Source of the DNA: Corydoras sp. C115
Taxonomy: Eukaryota; Chordata; Actinopteri; Siluriformes; Callichthyidae
Direction: 5' to 3'
DNA: 64,000 nucleotides
NCBI GenBank assembly: GCA_019802505.1
Contig: JAFMOC010000719.1
Location: 38,354 to 102,353, forward strand
Position numbers and translations under genes: made by a program. Below, piece by piece: positions 38,890 through 48,663 of this stretch (position 1 is its first letter; every line of letters begins with the position of its first letter). Under the pieces are notes generated by a model that saw only the letters and a list, made by a program, of their open reading frames with translations, was not told the origin of the DNA and ran no database searches.

Positions 38890-40437
38890 TACAGTGCATC
38901 TGGAAAGTAGTCACAGCGATTCACTTTTTCCACATTTTCTTACGTTACAGCCTTATTTCAAATTGTATTAAATTAATCTCTTTCCTCAAAATTCTACACA
39001 AAATACCCCATAGTGACCATGTGAAAAAAGCTTTCTTGAGAGTTTTGAAAATTTATTCAAATTAAAAAACAAGAAATCATATTTACATAAGTATTCACAG
39101 CCTTTGCTTAATACTTTGTAGAACCACCTTTGGCAGCAACTACAGCCACAAGTCTTTTTGAATATGATGCCACAAGCTTAGCACACCTATCTTAAGGCAG
39201 TTTTGCCCATTCTTCTTTGCAGTACCTTAGAAGCTCAGGTTGGATGGGAGACGTCTGTGCACAGCCATTTTCAGATCTCTCCAGAGATGTTCAATCGGAT
39301 TCAAGTCTGGGCTCTGGCTGGGCCACTCCAGAACATTCACAGAGTGGTCCTGAAGCCACTCACTCGCCGTCGCCCCAGCCTGAGGTCAAGAGCACTCTGG
39401 AGCAAGTTTTCATCCAGGACGTCTCTGTACATTGCTGCATTCATCTTTCCCTCTATCCTGACTAGTCTGCCAGTTCCTGCTGCTGAAAAACATCCCTATA
39501 GCATGATGCTGCCACAACCATGCTTGACTGTAGGGATGGTATTGGCCTCGTAATGAGCAGTGCCTGGTTTCCTCCAAACATGACGCCTGGCATTCACACC
39601 AAATAGTTCAATCTTTGTCTCATCAGACCAGATAATTTTGTTTCTCATGGTCTGAGAGTCCTTCAGGTGCCTTTTGGCAAATTCCAAATGGGCTGCCTTG
39701 TGCCGTTTACTAAGCAGTGGCTTTTGCCTGGTCACTCTGCCATACAGGCCTGATTGGTGAATTGCTGCAGAGATGGTTGTCCCTCTGCAAGGTTCTCCTC
39801 TCTCCATGGAGGAAAGCTGGAGCTCTGACAGAGTAACCATCGGGTTCTTGGTCACCTCCCTGACCAAGGCCCTTCTCCCCCGATCGCTTGATTTAGAAGG
39901 CCGGCCAGCTCCTGGTGGTTCCAAACAATTCCATTTATGAATGATGGAGGCCACTGTGCTCATTGGGACCTTCAAAGCAGCAGAAATTTTTCTGTATCCT
40001 TCCCCAGATTTGTGCCTCGAGACAATTTTGTCTCGGAGGTCTACAGACAATTCCTTTGACATCATGCTTTGTGTTTGCCCTCTGACATGCAGTCAAATGT
40101 GGGACCTTATTTAGACAGGTGTTTGCCTTTCCAAATCATGTCCAATCAACTGGATTTACCACAGGTGGACTCCATTTAAGCTGTAGAAACATCTCAAGGA
40201 TGATCAGTGGAAACAGGATACACCTGAGCTCAATTTTGAGCTTCATGATGAAGGCTGTGAATACTTATGTAAATGTGATTTCTTAGTTTTTTTATTTGTA
40301 ATAAATTTTCAAAACTCTCAAGAAAACTTTTCACATGGTCATAATGGGGTATTTTGTGTAGAATTTCGAGGAAAGAGATTAATTTAATACAATTTGGAAT
40401 AAGGCTGTAACGTAAGAAAATGTGGAAAAAGTGAAGC
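38890..40437 (-). mobile_element. Tc1-like element with long inverted repeats
   Basis: The left repeat starts ACAGTGCATCTGGAAAGTAG (about 38891) and its complement runs from about 40265 to 40437, sharing GTTACAGCC, AATACCCCAT, ACATGGTCAC and CTCAAGAAAG. The outermost about 30 bp at the right end are replaced. The transposase gene on the minus strand is broken. Confidence 0.8.
39210..40065 (-). pseudogene. Tc1-like transposase, frameshifted
   Basis: From ATG 40065: MSKELSVDLRDKIVSRHKSG, a helix-turn-helix with PMSTVASIIHKW, GAGRPSKSSDRG, a second DNA-binding part, and NKIIWSDETKIELFG (first catalytic Asp). The frame stops at 39496 at HGCGSIML. The rest (MFWSGPARAR, then PNLNPIEHLW-like in another frame at 39300-39330) follows after frameshifts. 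The middle Asp-containing segment is degenerate. Confidence 0.75.
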
Positions 40438-40940
40438 AGCAGAGTGGATAACGGGGTATTTTTGAGACAGGATCTGTTTTTGATACTGGAGAGACATCTC
40501 ACATTACGTCACCTGATATTACAGATTGCTTCATCTGTGTGTTTATAATGCTGTTACTGATAGACCTCCCATTTTTTATTAATATTAATAATAAGATTTT
40601 TTTATTATGCTTTTGAATCTTTGTGCATTTAGAAGTAAGGGCCATTTTGTAATAACTTTTTCATGGTTTATTTAATTGTCATATACATATAACAAAATCT
40701 TAAAAAATGCAGTTCACTATGCATTTGTGAACACATTTATCTGTTAAATTAAAAACCAGAGCACTGACAGGATGGTCCCGTCAATACACCTGACGCAGGG
40801 ACCGTTTTTTGTACAGCGTCTTCTCTCCAGCATCCAAATCAGATCTGATGGCAGGTGAGAGCCTGTCCCAAAAACACCCCATTATCTGCTTTAGGAAAAA
40901 GCGGAGCCATAAATCTGTCATGAAACACTTAATTTATTAT
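40438..40940. other. Intergenic, no supported gene
   Basis: A short open stretch at 40470-40600 reads TGETSHITSPDIT then a hydrophobic CFICVFIMLLL. It might be a receptor fragment, but there are no flanking splice signals I trust. AT-rich to 40750. Confidence 0.3.
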
Positions 40941-41389
40941 TCGCTCCCGGGACGCAGGACTCTAGGGACAGGGTGAACACTGGAAACAGAAAGACGATTA
41001 AACAAGACACTGGGAGCGATCACAGAGTCACACAGACGTTCACTCATGCAACAACACACACTGGCCTAAACACAGAGGTGAGAGCACAGATGCTAACAAA
41101 AGTTAACACAAACAGACGCACACTCACCGAGACCAGATACACCACAGGACGAAAACGCAGATAGAAACAGATCGAGAACAGTAGCCAAAAATCGCTCGGT
41201 ATGTATGGAGACCAGGGACAATACTTCGCGTTCGTCCCGTGTGAAAACAGAGTTTAAATAAGGTAAACGACCCATCAAACAAATTAGCCTCACCTGGTGA
41301 CGGAGCGAAAGCGGAACTAGAAGGCGGGGCTAAGAGAGCGAGTGACAGAGCGTGACGGAGAGACAGAAGCAGAACCTGGATTTCTCACA
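40941..41389 (-). repeat. Gypsy 3' LTR
   Basis: 449 bp, near-identical to 46344-46792. Confidence 0.9.
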
Positions 41390-41877
41390 TAGCCCCCCCC
41401 CGAAGAGGTCGTCAAGGGGGCACCACCGGGGCCAACAGGAGACGACCTACCGGAACCAACTCGGGGAGAGTCGGGAAGGGGACAGGTGCTGCGGGTGGCT
41501 CTGCCCGGAACAGAAGGGGGAACAGATGACGGGCAGGGATCAGGACGTGGTCTGGAGCGGGGACGACCCCTGGGCCTACGGGGCTGAGGGATCGGGAGAC
41601 CCGGGAGAGGGATTGGGAGACCCGGGAGAGGCTGGCTGGCACTAGAGGGCGCAGAGGCAGGAAGGGGACTATGACGTGGGCGACCCCTCGGTCTACTGGG
41701 TAGGGAGCCCGGGAGCCTACCTCTGCGAGCAGGTGTGCGAGGGGGTCTCCCTCTGGGACGAGGAGCAGGACGGTCAGGGTGTGTCAGGTGGAACTGGTCA
41801 ATCAGCGTCTTGTCCAGAATGTCAGTCCGTTTGGTCCATGAACGTTCCTCGGGACCGTACCCCTCCCAGTCAACCAA
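41317..41877 (-). pseudogene. Gypsy C-terminal chromodomain and Pro/Arg-rich tail
   Basis: Starts VDWEGYGPEERSWTKRTDI, the end of the chromodomain following integrase. It continues into RPRGRPPRTPARRG-type repeats of unknown role. It is out of frame with the integrase ORF. Confidence 0.75.
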
Positions 41878-41893
41878 GTACTCTAGTCCATTG

Positions 41894-43534
41894 TCAGTCC
41901 GGCGTGAGTCGAGTATCCCTGATAGTATAAGTCGGGCGGTCGTGAAGAAGTTCCTGAGCTATCCGTTGATGTGGTTCATCGTCAAGGGGGCCTGGATTGA
42001 ACGGCTTGAGTAGTGAAATGTGGAACGAAGGCGAGATTCTCAGTCTGGGGGGCAGTCGGAGCGTCACAGTCACGTCATTAACTCTTTTAATGATGTGGTA
42101 CGGTCCGATGTATCTGGCGCCCAGCTTCCTGCTGCCGGGCACCCGGAGGTCTCTGATAGACAGCCACACTTGGTCTCCAACTCGGTAGTGTGGGCCTTCC
42201 CTTCTTCTGCGGTCAGCGAAGCGTTTCGTGCGAGCGTTGCTTTCTTCAATCCTTTGGTGTACCGTCTCCCAGACTTCTTCACTCTTATGGAACCATTCGT
42301 CGACGGCCGGTGCGTTGGACGGGGTGGGATCCCAGGGTGCGAATGGCGGCTGGAACCCCAGGACGCACTGGAACGGGGTGATTCTGGTGCTAGCGCTCCT
42401 GAGGGAGTTCTGGGCTATCTCAGCCCATGGGAGGAAGGTTGCCCAGTCATTTTGTTGGCTTTGGCAGTAAGCCCTTAGAAATTTGGCGAGTTCCTGGTTA
42501 GCCCGTTCGCATTGCCCATTACTTTCAGGGTGATAGCCCGACGTGAGGCTAATGGAGGTGCCAAGCTTCCTAATGAAAGCCTCCCAGACGGCAGACGTGA
42601 ATTGTGGACCTCGGTCTGATACGATGTCCTCCGGGAGGCCGAAATACCGTCTGGAAGGCTGAGGGCAGAGCGGGCAGGGCAATGAACTTAACGCCTTTTG
42701 AGAAGCGATCGACGACTGTAAGGATCGTGTTATTGCCCTCAGATGTCGGAAGGTCGTGACGAAGTCCAGGGCAATATGGCTCCATGGCCGTGACGGTACC
42801 GGCAGGGGTTTAAGTTTGCCCGCCGGTAGCTGGCGAGGAACCTTAGTGGCGGCACAGGTGGCGCATGACGCCACGATACGGCCAACGTCGGCCCTCATGG
42901 ACGGCCACCGATACTTCTCTTTAAGCCTTTTGAAAGTCCTGTTGCTACCCGGATGTCCCGAGCTACGGTTTGTGTGTGCCCACGTGATGAGTTCCTGGCG
43001 GAATTGGGACGGAACAAATGTCTTGCCAGAAGGAGCCTCCCTGATGATGTTACTCTGGTTGGCTCTGTTGGCGGTGCGGATCTTTTCGTCCAATTCCCAG
43101 GATATGGTTTGTACAAACGCTCGGGTAGGTAGAATGGGCTTGAAGGGGGGTATGGCTTTCTCCTGGTCCTCATATCTCCTGGATAATATGTCAACCTTGG
43201 CGTTGTTTTTTCCCAGGTGGTAGGTCACCGTGAACTCAAAGCGGTTGAAGAAAAGTGACCACCTGGCTTGCCGAGCGTTGAGCCGTCGAGCACATTTGAG
43301 GAACTCTAGATTGTGGTGGTCGGTCACAACCTGGACCGGGAAGCTGGCTCCCATCAGCCAGTGTCTCCATTCCTCGAATGCCAGTTTGATGGCCAGCAGT
43401 TCTCTATCCCCCACATGATAATTTTGTTCCGCAGGGGAGAGTTTCCGGGAGAAGTATGCGACGGGGTGCAACTTTGGAGGGGTTCCTGTTTGCTGGGACA
43501 GGATCCCCCCGACCCCTAAGGAGGACGCGTCCAC
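41894..43534 (-). pseudogene. Gypsy RNase H and integrase
   Basis: RNase H: EVDASSLGVGGILSQ, RELLAIKLAFEEWRHWL, VVTDHHNLEFL. Integrase: zinc-binding HxxxxxxHPGSNRT and CATCAATKV, then core DFVT, DRGPQFTS and ESNGQCERANQ. Between the first Asp region and the second, a stretch is read in the wrong frame (about 42665-42785; the correct frame has NTILTVVDRFSKGVKFIAL), indicating paired frameshifts. The C-terminal GDQVWLS and FHISLLKPF follow. Confidence 0.85.
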
Positions 43535-43559
43535 TTCGACGATGAAGGGTAGCTCCGGG

Positions 43560-44330
43560 TCAGGGTGAGCGAGCCGTGGTGAACGCCTTCTTCAACCTCT
43601 CGAAAGCCTGCTGAGCTTTGTCCGACCAGGAGAGTCTTCTAGGTTTACCCTTGAGCAGTTGCGTCAGTGGGAGTGCGATCTGGCTGAAGGATCGGATGAA
43701 CCATCGGAAGAAGTTTGCGAACCCCAGGAAGCTTTGAAGCTCTTTCACTGACTGGGGCATCTTCCATTCTAGGACCGCTTGCACTTTCACCGGGTCCATC
43801 TGGATTCCTTGATCGTTAATAATGTAGCCCAAGAATGCAATCTCCCGTTTGTTAAACTCACATTTCTCAGCCTTGACAAACAGTCCATGTTCCAGTAGTT
43901 TGCTCAGGACCTCCTTGGTGTTGCGGACATGGCTGGCGGAGTCTGGTGAGTAAATCAATATGTCATCCAAATAGACGATGGCGAATTTCCCCAAGAACTC
44001 CCGTAGGACGTCGTTGACCAAACACTGAAACACAGCAGGCGCGTTGGTCAGTCCGAACGGCATCACCAGGTACTCATAATGGCCGGATGTGGTACTAAAC
44101 GCCGTCTTCCACTCATCCCCCTCCTTGATTCGGACCAAGTTGTAGGCATTTCGTAGGTCGAGTTTAGTGTACAACTTGGCGGCGCGTAGTTGTTCCAGAG
44201 CCGAAGGAACGAGAGGAATGGGGTAAGTGTAGCGTTTAGAGACCTGGTTGAGTTCACGGTAGTCGATACACGGCCGTAGGGAGCCGTCCTTCTTGGGGAC
44301 AAAGAAGAAGCTGGAGCTGGCAGGGGATTT
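43560..44330 (-). pseudogene. Gypsy reverse transcriptase
   Basis: 43560-44174 carries YTKLDLRNAYNLVRIKEGDEW, FGLTNAPAVFQ, and the catalytic IVYLDDILIYS (YLDD). Then FLGYIINDQGIQMDP and FLGFANFFRWFI. The preceding segment (44302-44180, SSSFFFVPKKDGSLRPCIDY-like) is in another frame. All catalytic Asp residues are present. Confidence 0.85.
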
Positions 44331-44336
44331 AGACGG

Positions 44337-45000
44337 TCAGATGAACCCCTGTGCCAAGGCCTCGTTGATGTATTCCTCCATGATCGTTGTCTCCTTCACA
44401 GACAGAGGATATGGCGTGGAATGGGGAACCTTGGCGTCCGGCAGGAGCTCGATGGCGCAGTCATATTCTCGGTGAGGTGGGAGACGACATGCAAGCCCTT
44501 TACTAAATACCTCCGCCAGGTCTCGGTACTCGTCCGGGACGTTATCAGGAAGGGCGATGGGGGGTTGGTCTGTGACCGCCACGTGCAGTCTCCATCCCAC
44601 CGGGACCAGGCATCGATTGACGCACTGTGGGGACCAGGCCAAAATGTCCAATGGTTCCCAGGTGATATTGGGGTTATGGTCCCGCAGCCATGGCTGACCC
44701 AAGATGACCGGTGACAGTGGCTTCTGCATGATCAACAGCGACCTCTTCTCCTTGTGGAGGGCACCGACAGCCAGTGCGATGGGTCGGGTTCTGTGTGTAA
44801 CGGTTCCCACCATGGCTCCATTGACTCCCGAGATCTTGATGGGAGCTGGTAGGGGAACGGAGGGTACCTGGAGACGTCATACCAGGCGTTCCTCAATGAA
44901 GTCTCCCTCCGAACCCGAGTCGATGAGGGCAATCACTGTGAAAGTGCGCGACAGGTGAGATATCTGAGTATGAATGCGTGAATTGCCCTTATTAACAGGT
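44337..45000 (-). pseudogene. Gypsy aspartic protease and start of RT
   Basis: The upstream part (about 44960-44880) has an ALIDSGSEGDFIEE protease motif. 44813-44337 has SPVILGQPWLRDHNPNI then VPDEYRDLAEVFSK, PPHREYDCAIELLPDAKVP and PLSVKETTIMEEYI. A frame break follows before the RT palm. Confidence 0.75.
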
Positions 45001-45639
45001 TGAATCGAGTTCACCTTGCGGATGCTGGGCGTCGGAGGTCATGTCCCGGTCCTCTTCACTCCTCCTGCTACCTCTGCCTGCTTGTCCTCCGTTTTCTGCG
45101 TCCTCTTGGGGCATTTCGAAACACGATGTCCTGTTCCCCCACAGTTCGGACACAGATGCTGGCGTAGTCGCTCTTGACGCTTGTTCATTATTCTGCCAAA
45201 TAGCCGTAGCCCATGCGGACGCAGGGCCGGTGAGCCTGGAGATCAGCAGCGCGATGGTGTTCCGGTCTGTGGTGGGTGGACGGCTGGCGAGGAAGAGGGA
45301 GAACTTCAAGAGGAATTCCTCGCAGGACTCAGGATCCCCGGAATAGCACGGCGGTTTTGGGATGGGGATGAGAATAGCACCAGACCCAACCGTGGAAGTG
45401 GAAGCAGCAGTGCTGGAGGTTGCCCCAATGGACGAAGGGGTGTTGACTGGGGTGACCTGTGGAGACACGTTAAGGGTCGTGCTGCTGTGATTACCCAAGA
45501 TGCCACCAGAAGGTGGGACAGATGTCTTGGCGGCTCCTGTGGTCAGTTCCTGCACCTGCTGCGTCAGGAACAGAAGAGCCTGTCCTTGATCAAGGACTTG
45601 CTGAGTGAGCCGCTGAAGGAGTTGTTCCGCTGTCTCCAT
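44992..45639 (-). pseudogene. Gypsy gag
   Basis: Starts METAEQLLQRLTQQVLDQG, a helical coiled-coil-like stretch. It then carries a linker rich in Ser/Thr/Pro and PPCYSGDPESCEEFLLKFSLFLASRP and LTGPASAWATAIW, the Ty3/Gypsy gag core. It then loses the usual C-terminal zinc knuckle to a frame change and ends with acidic/basic sequence near LDSTC. From 45640 to 46343 lies a leader without a supported ORF. Confidence 0.75.
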
Positions 45640-46343
45640 GGTGAGGCGAAGTATTTTGTCACAAATCGGACGTAAGGAGTGGTCTGGAGACGTAGATGCA
45701 GAACAAAATGGGTTTATTGATAAGCAGGGCAGAGGTAGGGTGGTGCAGGAGGAGTATTGATCGAGAGGGGTGTTGCCAACTGGACCCAGGCCGGGGTGTG
45801 GAACCTGGACGGAGGACTGGGCAGAGCACAACACCGAGCAAACAGAACAAACAAACAAAACAAAGCACACAGATATAATAGTAACGCTGTAGAAAGAGAA
45901 CCCTACACTGGCTATGCGTGATGAAAGGCGGAAAGGTCTAGTGAAGAAGTCTAGAGTAGACAAAATAACAAACCCTATGATAGAAAGAACAGGCGTGTCA
46001 AAGAGAGTGCTAGACAAACAAAAACCTGAAGGAAGAATACATGCTGAAAGTGCTCAAAGAGATACGGTGAACTGAACGGGACGACGAGCGGCTCAGAAAG
46101 AAACTGAAACAAACAAGGGACGGGGAGACAGCGAGGTGGTTAATGCACAGGGGAGAAAACAAGGTTAGTTCACCGAGAGAGAGAGGATTAGTAAACAGGT
46201 TGGAAGAGTTAGTATGCTGGGTGAACACTGAGACACGGACGCCCTCAGGTGGTGACGCGCCAGCGGAGCGAGCTAGGGTGAGAGCGAACTCCGCCCCAAC
46301 CGGCCGAAGCCGAACCACATGAGCGGACGGACAGAGACAACGA

Positions 46344-46792
46344 TCGCTCCCGGGACGCAGGACTCTAGGGACAGGGTGAACACTGGAAACAGAAAGAGGA
46401 TTAAACAAGACACTGGGAGCGATCACAGAGTCACACAGACGTTCACTCATGCAACAACACACACTGGCCTAAACACAGAGGTGAGAGCACAGATGCTAAC
46501 AAAAGCTAACACAAACAGACGCACAATCATCGAGACCAGATACACCACAGGACGAAAACGCAGATAGAAACAGATCGAGAACAGTAGCCAAAAATCGCTC
46601 GGTATGTATGGAGACCAGGGACAATACTTCGCGTTCGTCCCGTGTGAAAACAGAGTTTAAATAAGGTAAACGTCCCATCAAAAAAATTAGCCTCACCTGG
46701 TGACGGAGCGAAAGCGGAACTAGAAGGCGGGGCTAAGAGAGCGAGTGACAGAGCGTGACGGAGAGACAGAAGCAGAACCTGGATTTCTCACA
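46344..46792 (-). repeat. Gypsy 5' LTR
   Basis: 449 bp, near-identical to 40941-41389. Confidence 0.9.
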
Positions 46793-46837
46793 AGGGTATT
46801 ATAGGGTAAAATTATAAATATTATAATATTATGCACC

Positions 46838-46967
46838 GAACAGAGGGGAAACGGAAACTAAATAACAACCCAACTAATCACGTGCACAAAACAAACCAAT
46901 CACCCAACTGAGATAATGAAGAACCCAAACGAGGGACAGGTGCCCCAGGCACCTGTAACACCCGTAT
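46838..46967 (-). repeat. Family-1 LTR fragment
   Basis: Plus-strand ACGTGCACAAAACAAACCAAT, GACAGGTGCCCCAGGCACCTG and TAACA match the LTR at 12370-12508. Only the outer third is present. Confidence 0.65.
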
Positions 46968-47560
46968 TTAACCGGCATTTGGTTAATATGTTTTGATTAT
47001 TAATACAATGTAAAGGTTAATTGTGTAAAATAAGTAAAATTTAGATAAAGTGATTTGTACTATGAGCTATGACCTAATTCACTGGGGTTTCAGGTTCGAG
47101 TTTCTATCTTCTCTCCAAAATGAGCGCCACCTAAGTGACATGAAGCTCAGTGGCATGGATAAAGAAGCATAGACGGAAACTTATAATGAGTAGCACCTAC
47201 CATACCATTCTTACCATTCTTACCAATACCATTCTTTTAACTGGTGTAGGTATCAATGACCACTTAGGAGTTTTTTTTGTAATTGTATTTATAAAGCTTG
47301 ATATCCCTTTTTATATAACAGTTTATTTCACTTACCATTTAATGTAGCTAAATTAAGTTGTACATTTCACCTAAAATTACATTTAGGTAATAATTACATT
47401 TCTAAAATAAACATTAAACACTACATTTTAATTTTAACCTTAAAAATAATAAAATTCTGCAAGGCAGATATGAAAACCTCAGACGATTGACAACATTTTA
47501 GTGTAAATTGGAGACATAAAGGGGCATTTGTACAAAAAAAATATGTGAACCTTATAGATC
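46968..47560. other. Intergenic / intron, nothing recognised
   Basis: AT-rich; presumed intron sequence of the Ig-like gene. No frame I would support. Confidence 0.5.
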
Positions 47561-47865
47561 TTAAGGATCAGCGGGAACGCCGCTGAAGGCACGGCGGAGC
47601 GTGCCGGGAGCAAAACTCTAAACAAACAAACAAACTAACCCAGAACGTTACATGCGTGAACCACGCATAAAGAAACATATACATACATAATGCTGGCCTG
47701 CTGACTCAGGGCGCATGCGCGCTTTAAGTGTAGTCAGCAGGCCACATGTGATCAGGTAGGACCCAATCCCAGCTCAAGGGGATGGGCCCTACGTACGGGA
47801 ACCCCGAACGGAAAAAAACGAAAGTAAGAAAACGGGGGAGTGGCCTAGCACTCCCAACCCTGACA
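47560..47865 (-). repeat. Solo LTR related to family 2
   Basis: On the minus strand it begins TGTCAGGGTTGGGAGTGCTAG and includes GGGCCCATCCCCTTGAGC and ACCTGATCACATGTGGCCTGC, shared with the LTRs at 24781 and 28557. The left edge is uncertain. Confidence 0.6.
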
Positions 47866-47899
47866 ATGCTATAATTTATGTTAAACCTGTGCTCTGCAG

Positions 47900-48165
47900 A
47901 ACCAGTTTCCTCTGTGAATATATGGTACAGCTGATTTTTTAATAAGACAAGGATGGTGTACTGTTTTGCTAGCGGAGATGAGCTTCAGTTTAACTGGACA
48001 ACATCCTCACTATCAGAAAATGCGTGACTACAATCACTGAGTGACGTGAACCTTCAGTTGGATGGTGAAGAAGTTATAACTGTCACCTTTCATGTACATA
48101 ATGAAGTCAGCAAAGAAAGCAAATCGATTCAAGTACATCAATGCCGTCATGAGTCTGCAGTAATG
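47900..48165 (+). pseudogene. C2-type Ig domain exon of CD2/SLAM-like gene, broken
   Basis: Acceptor TGCTCTGCAG then, in phase 1, EPVSSVNIWYS (stop) FFNKTRMVYCFASGDELQFNWT, a second stop, then LSDVNLQLDGEEVITVTFHV and NEVSKESKSIQVHQC. The C.S.GDE.QF.WT and VS.ESKSI elements are typical of fish CD2/CD48/SLAM C2 domains. Two in-frame stops make it a pseudogene. The frame phase agrees with the donors at 29783 and 36682. The complete family-1 LTR element lies immediately downstream. Confidence 0.6.
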
Positions 48166-48182
48166 CATTTGCAGTAATGATG

Positions 48183-48538
48183 TGTAACAAGTGCCTAGGG
48201 CACCTGTCACCTGTTCTGTGTTTCGTTCCGTTCGGTTGAGTTAATTAACGTTCATTTGGCATTAGTTTAGTTAATTAACTCCTTATTGTCATTGGTTTGT
48301 TTTGTGCACGTGGTTGGGTGTCTTTTTGCATTTATTTCCGTTGTTTCTTGTCCTCGGTGCTGGTCGTTTATTTTATGTCACTAGTCTGTTCGTACCTCAT
48401 GTTTTTTGGTGTCACTACACCTTTAAATAAACTTGTTTTCTGCTACCTGCGTGCCTGGCTCCCTTCAGCGCGTTAAAGCGCGGCGGCTCTGCGCTTCCTA
48501 TGTGCAGCCACTTTCTCCCAAGGTAGACTACCGTGACA
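48183..48538 (+). repeat. Family-1 5' LTR (copy B)
   Basis: TGTAACAAGTGCC to CCGTGACA; contains TTTAAATAAACTTG (AATAAA) near 48421. Confidence 0.95.
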
Positions 48539-48570
48539 GAACGACCAACCCGGCAATTTGGGGAGTCGAG

Positions 48571-48586
48571 AGCCCAGGTAAGCTAG
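48571..48586 (+). promoter_or_regulatory. Conserved splice-donor-like site after the family-1 5' LTR
   Basis: GAGCCCAGGTAAGCT here; CCCAGGTAAGC in copy A and CCCAGGTAGGC in copy C at the same place, about 40 nt past the LTR. A spliced leader is implied. Confidence 0.5.
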
Positions 48587-48663
48587 TTTCTAAATTTTTC
48601 TTTGCGGGGGCCGTGTAACCTCGTACTCGCGGCGCATTCCGCCATGTCCGCGAGTGCACCGCT

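Larger units (their letters stand above)
40941..46792 (-). mobile_element. Ty3/Gypsy retrotransposon, full-length but frameshifted
   Basis: Two 449-bp LTRs (40941-41389 and 46344-46792) that I count as differing at about seven sites. On the minus strand between them, in order: leader, gag, protease/RT start, RT, RNase H-integrase, chromodomain tail. A G-rich tract lies next to the 3' LTR. LTRs start TGTGAGAAATCC on the minus strand. No clean 5-bp target duplication was found. Confidence 0.85.
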
